Virus record (IMG/VR): IMGVR_UViG_3300042314_002531
Span: 1-22,534 of that record
DNA: 22,534 nt
Source of the DNA: a virus
Strand: one strand, 5' to 3'
Under the pieces are notes generated by a model that had not been told where the DNA came from, did not search any database, and was given only the letters and a program-made list of their open reading frames with translations. Made by a program: the position numbers and the translations under genes. Below are positions 15,008 through 22,534 of the stretch, piece by piece (the stretch's first letter is position 1; every line of letters begins with the position of its first letter).

Positions 15008-15721
15008 TTAGGCATTGAATTTCTGAACATACTTTTGTCGTTCCAAAATTTTGCTTACGATTTGATTGCGTGTTTGCGCTTCTGGTGGTAAAGTATAACA
15101 CAAAACGCCTTCCAACCCAAGAACCAAATTGTAAAAATCCATAAAACCAGAGTTTTTAATATCGGCTTGCGCTGAATCACCAGTAAAAATAGTTTTGCAT
15201 TTCTTGCCATGCCTTGTTGCAACAGTCATCATTTGATGAAAAGTTGCATTATTCATTTCATCAGCAATTACATAACAATCATTGAACGTACGACCACGAA
15301 GCATTCCTAAAGGTTCAAATCTTAATGCTTCTTGCACTCTTTTATGATCTTGTCCTTTTAAAGGACATGTTTGTTCAATGTTATCCAGCAACGGCAAAAG
15401 CCACGGGTGTAATTTATCCGATAAAGTGCCGGGAATAAAACCATGCTCATCACCACCTGTATGAATGCATGGTCTAGTCATATGAATTTTATGAATTCTT
15501 CTAGATAATAAAGCTTGAATGGCAGCTGTAATTGCAATAAATGATTTAGAAGTTCCTGCTTCACCAGCTATAACTATGATCTCATTTTTTGGATTTTGTA
15601 TTTGTATAAACAAATCTTTTTGAAAATCATTTAAAAAACTAAAATTAAATTTTCCATTTTGGTCAGGCAAACAAGCATCAGGTGGTTGTAATTCGTTTGT
15701 AATTTTATTTTTACGGCTCAT
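15008..15721 (-). CDS. phoH: PhoH-like P-loop ATPase
   Basis: 237 residues, standard for phage PhoH. Visible motifs: Walker A GEAGTSKS (53-60), TRP (82-84), GFIPGTLSDKLHPWLLPL (94-111), EPLGMLRGRTF (136-146), Walker B VIADEMNNAT (Asp154, Glu155), and TGDSAQAD (180-187) as sensor. PhoH proteins are cytosolic ATPases related to superfamily 1 helicases, with roles proposed in RNA metabolism; the phage role is unsettled. The usual Gly before the Walker A lysine is Ser58, a mild variation that should still bind nucleotide. AAAGG lies four bases before the ATG. It stands just after the DUF5856-like gene in the same transcript. Confidence 0.93.
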   Translation of the reverse strand: MSRKNKITNELQPPDACLPDQNGKFNFSFLNDFQKDLFIQIQNPKNEIIVIAGEAGTSKSFIAITAAIQALLSRRIHKIHMTRPCIHTGGDEHGFIPGTLSDKLHPWLLPLLDNIEQTCPLKGQDHKRVQEALRFEPLGMLRGRTFNDCYVIADEMNNATFHQMMTVATRHGKKCKTIFTGDSAQADIKNSGFMDFYNLVLGLEGVLCYTLPPEAQTRNQIVSKILERQKYVQKFNA

Positions 15722-15736
15722 ATTACCTTTATTCTG

Positions 15737-16210
15737 TTAAATTGCAGGCAAATCTTCTTTTCTGCAAGAACCGGGACTATATGGTTCTTTTCCCGCCACC
15801 GGCTCATAACCTTTCCAACATCTTTCTTCTTTTCTAGCAGTACTATCTACAAAATTCTTCAGTTTGTAAAGAGTTTTGAACAACATAAATATCATAGCCT
15901 CAATTTCATTAACAAAAAAGCCGTAAGTTTCCATGTCTCCAGCCATTTCACCCTTCGCCGTCATCAATATTCCAACATAATCCATCACACAATCTATAGA
16001 ATTTGTTTTTGGTTCTGCATGCACAATGTCAAAATCAATGTCCCCATCAAAACCTTGCCAAGCCTCTAAAAAACTGTCAAGCCACTTCAATTGAAATTTA
16101 TAAAGTTCTTCCAGTGCTATATGCTCAGGATACGATTTAGTCTTGAGATGAAGCATATGCAATTCATCTCTAAAGGCAAAACTTTTTGAAGCAAATTCTG
16201 TTATTTCCAT
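15737..16210 (-). CDS. DUF5856-like helical phage protein
   Basis: 157 residues, helical. The N-terminal part (FAFRDELHMLHLKTKSYPEH, then ALEELYKFQLKWLDSFLEAW) and the acidic middle resemble DUF5856 proteins of T4-like cyanophages, which look like ferritin-type or Dps-type helical bundles; I recall this pattern but cannot test it. The end has CWKGYEPVAGKEPYSPGSC, a short loop bounded by two Cys, found at the ends of several phage proteins and of unknown use. Function unknown. AAAAGGTAG precedes the ATG. The gene starts 18 bases after the giant gene and is 15 bases from PhoH. Confidence 0.75.
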   Translation of the reverse strand: MEITEFASKSFAFRDELHMLHLKTKSYPEHIALEELYKFQLKWLDSFLEAWQGFDGDIDFDIVHAEPKTNSIDCVMDYVGILMTAKGEMAGDMETYGFFVNEIEAMIFMLFKTLYKLKNFVDSTARKEERCWKGYEPVAGKEPYSPGSCRKEDLPAI

Positions 16211-16219
16211 GTCTACCTT

Positions 16220-16228
16220 TTAAATGAC
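16220..16228 (-). promoter_or_regulatory. GTCATTTAA junction motif after giant gene
   Basis: Minus-strand GTCATTTAA directly after the stop codon of the giant gene, followed by AAGGTAGAC and the ATG at 16210. Same arrangement as at 11514-11522. Confidence 0.4.
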
Positions 16229-19200
16229 TTAAGTGGGTGTCGGTGTGGGGAATCCAGCTTGAACTCCTTGAGCTGACATACTATTTGAACCCGGTACCTG
16301 TTCACTAAACCTGAGCCAAGTCTTAGTGTTATCTATCATAACCGGGCTGCTTTGGGCAGTAGCAAAAGTATTCAATGAAAGATTAGCATTCAAAGCTCCT
16401 ACAGCCCACAATGTGTTGTCGGATTTAATCATAAATACTGTAGTTGCACATGGCTTTACATCAATCCAAGGACCACCAATCATTTGCACCCAACTTGATT
16501 TGCTGATAACAGTCCCATCTCCAATTGTTCCACTTGTATTTGATCCCGTTGACCAAATGTTCCCAGCATTATCAAGAATAAATGTAATTGTTGAACCACC
16601 TGCAATCTTCTGGATGGTATATGCACCACCAATTTGAATAGGTGAAGAAGCAGGAATAACATTATTTAAACCAAATTGACCAGTGCTATTACTGCCACAA
16701 GTCCAATAAGTATTATTATTCTTCTTGGCAATAAAGTTAACAGTTCCTACTGTAACATCTACCCAGTTTGTATCAGCACCAATTTGAACAAATTGAGAAC
16801 GATTTATAAGGTCACTTTTACCTAATTGACCTTGTCCATTAAACCCACAAGACCACAATCTACCAGAACTATCAAGAGCTACTTGGCAGTTTGAGAATCC
16901 AAAAGATTCTACCCAATCAGTTTTGCCAAGTGATTCTTGAACAGGACTACTAGCATTAATTATTGTATTATTTGCAAGTCCACCATTTGCACCTTGACCA
17001 GCACTCCACAATGTTCCGTTAGGGAAGATTCTGGTTTGAACGTTTGATATGCCAAAAGATGCAAAATTAGCACCAGTTATTTGAACTTGACTGCTCTGAT
17101 TTACTGTTGAATTTATGCCCAACCTACCGTATGAGTTTAACCCTGCTTGCCATAAAGTGCTGTCTTGTTTTCTAAATAGACCGTTGTTTCCTATTGCCAC
17201 ATCAGCATAAACACTAGATGGATAGAAATTATTCAATGCATTTATATTAACGGCAAGTCCGTTGCCCATTTGACCATTTGTTCCTACACCCCAACCCCAC
17301 CAATTTAAGACTTCAGGGGTTGCAGAAGGAGTTGGTGTAGGAGTAGGACTTGCTGTTGCTGTTGGTGTTGGCTGAGGTAGTCCATTTGCATATGCAAATG
17401 TTTGGGGTTGGAATGTTCCTCTGATCGAATTGAAATATTGCCAGCTGAATGTATTGTCTAACATTATAGGACTGGAAACATTCACAAGTGATGCATTTAA
17501 TAATGGAGAACCACCACTGCCAACTCCCCATAAAGTATTATCAGTCTTTATAAACAATATATTGCTTCCATTAGCACAGGCATCTAGAACACCAGATGCT
17601 ATTTGTGTATAGGAACTTCTAGGTGTAATATCATTTAGTCCTAATTGTTGTTGTCCAGTTCCCCATAAATTGCCACTCGTATCAAGCAGAATTATTCCAC
17701 CCGAGCTACCAACAATTTTACTTATAGTTTTATCCGATACTACTTGAACAGGACTGCTCTTGCTTATATTGGTTCCATCACCAATTTGACCTAATGTATT
17801 GAGTCCCCAAACATAAACAGAACCATTAGTTTTAAGGGCAGCAGAAAATGCATTACTTACAAAAGTACTAGACCAATCTGTTCCTGCACCTATTTGTGTA
17901 AATGTAGATTTTGCTACATTTAAAGTATTTAATCCTTGATTGCCACTTGAGTCAGAACCAACTGTCCACAATTTGCCAGCACTATCAATTGCTAATTGTG
18001 ATGCACTTCCAATAAAATGAGTCACCCAATCTGTTTTACCTAAAATTTCTTGAACAGGAGTGCTTGTATTCAAATTTGTAAGATTTATGGCTGCAGATCC
18101 TTGACCGGCAGCACCCCAAGTCCACAATGTTCCATCGGCTTTAATACCACTAGACATGTTGACATTACTTATTGCTCTTGTCCACGAACCTGTTGCTTGA
18201 ACCATGCTTGAACGAGGTATTACATCTCCTAATCCTAATTGAGCAGATGTATTGCTACCACAAACCCACAAAGTGTTGTCTGCTTTTAAACCAAAGAATG
18301 CAGTTCCAATAGCTATTTGTGTGAAATCTGATGGTTGTGGATTGTAAAGTCCAGTAACTTGGTTTGTATTACCTATCGATAGAGAACCACCTGTGTTTGA
18401 TCCCCAACCCCACCAAGCACTAACTGTGCCAATTGTAGGACTTGGGGTAGGAGTTGCAGGTGCTTCTGAGGCACTTGGAGTCGGACTAGGTGTTTCACTG
18501 GCACTCGGACTTGGTGTTGGACTTGCTGTTGCTGGTGCAACACTCGGACTTGGTGTTGGACTAGCCGTTGCTGGCCCAATAGTTGGCTGAGGTGTAGGTC
18601 CCGGATTTGTCCACTTGCATTGTAGATAATCAGACACTTGTGTAACTTCTGCTGCACTTAGCTCTCTGTCGTATACTATAACTTCAAGAACCTTAGTGTT
18701 GGCTGGTTCATTAGCATTTGCACCTGCACCACCAAAGCAAACCTGTGCCCAGTTGCTTGTGCTGGTTGGGGTACCACTAGTTCTATCTGTGCCATCAACA
18801 TAATACTTAATTGCATTGGCAGCAGACTTAGTCATGATGCCGTTGTGCTTGCCGGTTCCTGATTGATAACCAGAAACTATAGATGCTCCATAGAAGCAAC
18901 CAATAGGAGTAGGTCCACCATATTGATTCAAACTGATAAGTGCATTAATTGAACTAGATTGAACTGTTCTGTGACTTGGACTAATTGAGGCTGGTGCATC
19001 TTCCATAACCACTATTGTACAAGCCCCAGAAAGGCTATAAGCACCATTAGTTGTCATGCCATCAGCATTTGCCCCAGCTGTATTGTCAAATAGAACGTAA
19101 CTTCCAGCAACAGTGCCATCTGAGAACCAAGTGGGTTGTTTCACACTTGTTGCCTGTTGCATACCAGTCCATGTAGCATTCGTTGTGCTATTGCCCCAGC

Positions 19201-22200
19201 TAGATACTTGAACACCATTGGTAGGAGTGCCACCATTGATCTTGCTTGTATCACTTGCATCAAACCAACCTACCATTCCACTTGTCACAGGCAATGGCAC
19301 TGGTGTGCATGTTGCCGTAGGAGATGGAGTAGGACTTGGTGATGGACTTGGTGTTGGTGAAGGTGTAAATGTCGGTGTTAAAGTCGGTGATTCACTAGGA
19401 CTTGGAGATGGTGTAGGACTTTCCGTTGGAGTTGGGGAAGGACTCTCACTAGGACTTGGAGTCGGACTTTCCGTAGGTGAAGGTGTAGGACTTTCACTAG
19501 GGCTAGGAGATGGTGTAGGACTTTCCGTTGGAGTCGGTGTAGGACTCTCACTAGGACTTGGTGTTGGGCTCAGAGTAACTGTCGGGGTTGGAACATTGGC
19601 TTGTCTGAAAGCAAACACACCCGATTGAACACAATCTAAGTCAATCCAATAGTTATCAGCAATTACTGTTTGAACCATGCTGCTTTTATTTAAAGCAAGA
19701 CTAATTCCTAACATTCCTGTTCCAGCAAGACCACATCCCCATAATGTTCCATCAGTTTTAACACCAATAATAACACTTCCTCTACTCCTAGCAATTCTCC
19801 AGCTGCCAGCTATTTGAACAGGACTTGAACGGGATATGATATCATTTTGACCCAGTTGACCCGAACTGTTAAAACCCCAAACCCATAATTCATTGAGTGT
19901 GTTTAAAGCACAAACACTGCTTTGCATAGTGCCTTCAACCCAATTGTTTGCTGTGCCAATTTGTGTCCAAGAAGACCTATTTATAGTATCTCCTAGACCC
20001 AATTGACCAACGGAATTGGTTCCAGTTGACCACATAGTGCCATCGGTTTTAAATGCTAAGAAGTTTGCTCCACCCCAGTTAGTCACAATTTTCCAGTTAG
20101 TATCAGTTCCATATTGTGTGAAACTGCTGTATGAAACTTGTAGGGCAGATCCAAAGCTGCCAGACAACCATAATGTTCCGTCATTCTTAACTAAAGTCGT
20201 GCCTATATTACTGGGAGCTTGTCCTATGTTTGTCCAACCAGTTTCAGTGACTAATTGTATTGGGCTACTAATTGTATCAAAAATTGATATAATATTACCC
20301 AATGCAGATGAACCATTACTGCCCCATCCCCACAAAGTTCCATCTTTCTTGATAGCCAAACTATTTGTATTACCAATAAGTATTTGACTCCAATTATTCT
20401 CAGTTCCTAATTGGACAGGACTAGAATAATTAATTACATTATTTAAACCTAAACTGCCTTGAGTATTATTGCCCCAAACCCATGCTGTTCCATCTGATTT
20501 AACAATGCCTGCATTACTTCCAGCAACACTATACGGTGGATTTACTCCAACATATTCACTACTTTGTGATTGGAATGTAGGAGTAAAACGAGTTATTGTA
20601 TCATTTAAACCTAACTGACCATTTGCATTACTGCCCCATGCATACAAGTCGATCAGAGTTGTAGGACTTGGACTTGGTGTTGGAGTAGGACTCTCAGAAG
20701 GACTTGGTGAAGGAGTCGGACTTGGTGATTCACTAGGTGAAGGAGTCGGACTTGGTGATTCACTTGGTGAAGGACTTGGAGTAGGACTTTCAGTCACAGT
20801 AGGACTTAATGTTGTCGTTGGAATAGGACTTTCACTAGGACTTGGTGTAGGTGTCGGTGTACTAGCAATAGTTGCTGTAGGTGTAGAAGTTGCAGCATTA
20901 ATCCTTACAATTCCAAAGCTAGTTCTGTTGTTTGCACTGCATGTAAACCAGTTTAGTCCACCAGATACCAAAACAGGACTGCTTTGATTTTGAGTTGTAT
21001 TGATTCCTAATTGGCCTGCAGAACCAGTTCCCCAGCCCCACATAGTTCCATCAACCTTACGTCCCAACATTGAAGCATAGCCACACTCAATCTGTGCCCA
21101 TGTGGTTTCACTACCAACTTGTGCAGGACTACTACGGTTAAATGCAGAACCAATATTAGACCCTAGGGAGCCGTTTGTGTTTTGACCCCATGTCCAAAGT
21201 GTACCATCACTCTTTATTGCACCTACTGGCCAATAATCTGCACTGACTTGTGTCCAATTGCTATTAGTGCCAACTTGTGTCCAACTAGATCTATTAATTG
21301 TATTGTTAATACCCAAACTGCCATTCGTATTAATACCACAAGACCATAATGTGCCATTAGTTTTGATAGCCAAGGCAAATCTTTGACCAGATACTGCCAC
21401 ACTAGACCAGTTCAAGTCTGCACCAACCTGAACAGGACTACTACGATTCACTGCATCTATAAATCCTAGCTGTCCGGCACTGTTGTTACCCCAAGCCCAC
21501 AAACTACCATTAGTTTTAATTGCAAATGCACTATCAAATGCAGCACCACTATAGAACCTAGATACATAAACTCTTGACCATGTATTGTCAGCACCAATTT
21601 GAACAGGACTAGACCTACTAACAATATCATTTAGACCCAATTGTCCACTACTATTATTGCCCCAAGCCCAAAGTGTGCCGTTAGTCTTGACACCAATTGT
21701 AAATCGGTCATTCATAACCCATGACCAATCAGAAGAAACTCCTACTTGTGTAGGTGTAGAACGATTAATTATATTATTTTGACCCAACTCACCACTACTA
21801 TTTAGACCCCACATGTATAGGGTGCCATTATTCTTTACACCAGATATTGAATCTCCACCACTAGGAATAGTTGCCCAATCAGATACTGCAATGAAGATTG
21901 GTGTGGACCTTTGTGTAATACCACCTTGTGTATTATTAGAATACTCACCAGTCGTGTTATCACCCCAAACATAGAATTGATCTGCCAAAGGTGCAATGCT
22001 AGGTGTCGGTGTTGGTGCAGTGCTACTCGGTGTAGGTGGTGCAGGTGTCGGTGTTGCTGTTCCCGTAGGTGCAGGACTACTTGTCACTGTTGGTGTCAAT
22101 GTGTTAGTCGGAGCAGGTGTCGGTGGGAACGTTGCTGTAGGAGTCGGTGTAGGACTTAATGTTGCTGTCGGTGTAGGTCCAGTTCCACTCGGTGTCGGTG

Positions 22201-22534
22201 TTGGAACAGCATTGCCTATCAATCTAATCGTATTATTATTTGCTGCTCCCTGAACAGCAAAATTCAACCACTCATAGCCAACATTGCCAAGCTGAATCAA
22301 ACTACTTGCATTACCATTGCCGGGCAAACCATTTCTAGTTAATAACTTGCCACTTAAATAACTACCAGCTCCCCACAACTTATTGTTAACATCTATAGTA
22401 TAAATATTATTTATAATTGGATAATAATAATTGTATGTTCCTAACAATACCGGACTACTTCTATTAATTACATTGTTTTGAGCTAGTTGACCAGAAGTAT
22501 TTACACCCCAACCCCAAACTGTTGAATCACCCTT
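16229..22534 (-). CDS. Giant multi-propeller RCC1 and LamG protein, 5' end outside window
   Basis: Open from the window edge to TAA 16231-16229, at least 2101 residues; the TTG at 22447 is inside the coding region, since the frame continues upstream as more RCC1 repeat ([15 protein letters not shown]). Residues counted from the edge: 1-110 end of a propeller; linker; 179-547 seven RCC1 repeats; linker; 627-978 seven; linker; 1082-1310 a LamG/concanavalin-like domain (MVGWFDASD through [22 protein letters not shown]); linker; 1371-1716 seven; linker; 1741-2095 seven; a C-terminal PTPTPT stub. RCC1 repeats (COG5184 type) build seven-bladed beta-propellers that bind other molecules, and LamG domains often bind glycans. 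No signal peptide can be judged. A virion adhesin or tail fibre is the likely role (inference); it precedes the head genes in one transcript. Confidence 0.9.
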   Translation of the reverse strand, partial: KGDSTVWGWGVNTSGQLAQNNVINRSSPVLLGTYNYYYPIINNIYTIDVNNKLWGAGSYLSGKLLTRNGLPGNGNASSLIQLGNVGYEWLNFAVQGAANNNTIRLIGNAVPTPTPSGTGPTPTATLSPTPTPTATFPPTPAPTNTLTPTVTSSPAPTGTATPTPAPPTPSSTAPTPTPSIAPLADQFYVWGDNTTGEYSNNTQGGITQRSTPIFIAVSDWATIPSGGDSISGVKNNGTLYMWGLNSSGELGQNNIINRSTPTQVGVSSDWSWVMNDRFTIGVKTNGTLWAWGNNSSGQLGLNDIVSRSSPVQIGADNTWSRVYVSRFYSGAAFDSAFAIKTNGSLWAWGNNSAGQLGFIDAVNRSSPVQVGADLNWSSVAVSGQRFALAIKTNGTLWSCGINTNGSLGINNTINRSSWTQVGTNSNWTQVSADYWPVGAIKSDGTLWTWGQNTNGSLGSNIGSAFNRSSPAQVGSETTWAQIECGYASMLGRKVDGTMWGWGTGSAGQLGINTTQNQSSPVLVSGGLNWFTCSANNRTSFGIVRINAATSTPTATIASTPTPTPSPSESPIPTTTLSPTVTESPTPSPSPSESPSPTPSPSESPSPTPSPSPSESPTPTPSPSPTTLIDLYAWGSNANGQLGLNDTITRFTPTFQSQSSEYVGVNPPYSVAGSNAGIVKSDGTAWVWGNNTQGSLGLNNVINYSSPVQLGTENNWSQILIGNTNSLAIKKDGTLWGWGSNGSSALGNIISIFDTISSPIQLVTETGWTNIGQAPSNIGTTLVKNDGTLWLSGSFGSALQVSYSSFTQYGTDTNWKIVTNWGGANFLAFKTDGTMWSTGTNSVGQLGLGDTINRSSWTQIGTANNWVEGTMQSSVCALNTLNELWVWGFNSSGQLGQNDIISRSSPVQIAGSWRIARSRGSVIIGVKTDGTLWGCGLAGTGMLGISLALNKSSMVQTVIADNYWIDLDCVQSGVFAFRQANVPTPTVTLSPTPSPSESPTPTPTESPTPSPSPSESPTPSPTESPTPSPSESPSPTPTESPTPSPSPSESPTLTPTFTPSPTPSPSPSPTPSPTATCTPVPLPVTSGMVGWFDASDTSKINGGTPTNGVQVSSWGNSTTNATWTGMQQATSVKQPTWFSDGTVAGSYVLFDNTAGANADGMTTNGAYSLSGACTIVVMEDAPASISPSHRTVQSSSINALISLNQYGGPTPIGCFYGASIVSGYQSGTGKHNGIMTKSAANAIKYYVDGTDRTSGTPTSTSNWAQVCFGGAGANANEPANTKVLEVIVYDRELSAAEVTQVSDYLQCKWTNPGPTPQPTIGPATASPTPSPSVAPATASPTPSPSASETPSPTPSASEAPATPTPSPTIGTVSAWWGWGSNTGGSLSIGNTNQVTGLYNPQPSDFTQIAIGTAFFGLKADNTLWVCGSNTSAQLGLGDVIPRSSMVQATGSWTRAISNVNMSSGIKADGTLWTWGAAGQGSAAINLTNLNTSTPVQEILGKTDWVTHFIGSASQLAIDSAGKLWTVGSDSSGNQGLNTLNVAKSTFTQIGAGTDWSSTFVSNAFSAALKTNGSVYVWGLNTLGQIGDGTNISKSSPVQVVSDKTISKIVGSSGGIILLDTSGNLWGTGQQQLGLNDITPRSSYTQIASGVLDACANGSNILFIKTDNTLWGVGSGGSPLLNASLVNVSSPIMLDNTFSWQYFNSIRGTFQPQTFAYANGLPQPTPTATASPTPTPTPSATPEVLNWWGWGVGTNGQMGNGLAVNINALNNFYPSSVYADVAIGNNGLFRKQDSTLWQAGLNSYGRLGINSTVNQSSQVQITGANFASFGISNVQTRIFPNGTLWSAGQGANGGLANNTIINASSPVQESLGKTDWVESFGFSNCQVALDSSGRLWSCGFNGQGQLGKSDLINRSQFVQIGADTNWVDVTVGTVNFIAKKNNNTYWTCGSNSTGQFGLNNVIPASSPIQIGGAYTIQKIAGGSTITFILDNAGNIWSTGSNTSGTIGDGTVISKSSWVQMIGGPWIDVKPCATTVFMIKSDNTLWAVGALNANLSLNTFATAQSSPVMIDNTKTWLRFSEQVPGSNSMSAQGVQAGFPTPTPT
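20706..20765 (-). repeat. 30-bp direct repeat in linker of the right giant protein
   Basis: Two adjacent 30-bp copies (20706-20735 and 20736-20765) differ at the last base only. They encode a 10-residue Ser/Pro/Thr/Glu linker unit. Near identity shows recent duplication. Confidence 0.85.

Noticed and set aside
22445-22447. TTG at 22447 as the start of the right giant protein
   Set aside because: The same frame is open upstream to the window edge and encodes a further RCC1 repeat there, so the real start is outside.
1-22534. The two giant genes as one gene of a circular genome joined across the window ends
   Set aside because: Joining the ends gives a frame that meets a stop codon within about a dozen codons, and the glycine-rich domain would run straight into a propeller repeat out of frame.
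1-22534. Diversity-generating retroelement acting on the fibre genes
   Set aside because: No reverse transcriptase and no template/variable repeat pair were seen in the window; variation by linker recombination is the simpler idea. The rest of the genome was not seen.

Overview
The window is a stretch of a tailed double-stranded DNA bacteriophage genome (Caudoviricetes-type). The evidence is a contiguous block of head and packaging genes: small and large terminase, portal, prohead protease with scaffold tail, decoration-like protein, major capsid protein and a neck-like protein. Every gene I can support is on the minus strand, tightly packed and often overlapping, and is read from high to low coordinates. 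The DNA is fairly AT-rich and there are no tRNA, rRNA, CRISPR or IS features. The host cannot be told from the sequence. The RCC1/Pro-Thr-Ser architecture resembles proteins I associate with uncultured aquatic phages, but that is only an impression.

Layout in transcription order: (1) 22534-16229, a giant protein of at least 2101 residues whose start lies outside the window. It is built of complete seven-repeat RCC1 beta-propellers strung on Pro/Thr/Ser linkers, with one LamG-like lectin domain in the middle. (2) 16210-14150, a DUF5856-like helical protein, a PhoH-like ATPase and two small unknown proteins. (3) 14147-12094, a 70-residue protein, a small-terminase-like HTH protein and the large terminase. 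(4) 12075-11522, a C39-like cysteine peptidase overlapped by a 46-residue one-helix membrane protein. (5) 11492-6099, portal, a sigma-70 region 2 protein that overlaps the portal gene, protease-scaffold, decoration-like protein, major capsid protein and a 76-residue protein, closed by an intrinsic terminator. (6) 6037-5313, a single gene with its own sigma70-type promoter, structured leader and terminator (moron-like). (7) 5287-3818, a free-standing HNH endonuclease, a 70-residue protein and a neck/connector-like protein. (8) 3821 to beyond position 1, a second giant RCC1/Pro-Thr-Ser protein of at least 1273 codons, ending in the window with a glycine-rich domain.

The most unusual content is the pair of giant modular proteins. 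Each full propeller has exactly seven RCC1 repeats, and the modules are joined by low-complexity linkers that carry DNA-level tandem repeats, so swapping modules by recombination is plausible. They look like virion adhesins or fibres (inference). The left-hand giant is joined to the neck-like gene in a striking way: the stop codon of the neck-like gene falls inside an Ig-like (He_PIG) domain, and the second half of that domain continues in the -1 frame as the start of the giant frame. This is a frameshift, a TTG restart or a one-base sequence error, and the choice decides whether the fibre is tethered to the neck.

A short minus-strand motif, GTCAT(A/T)TA, sits just upstream of at least five genes, and the same window encodes a sigma-like factor. 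A phage-specific late promoter is one reading, but the very short distance to some start codons argues for caution.
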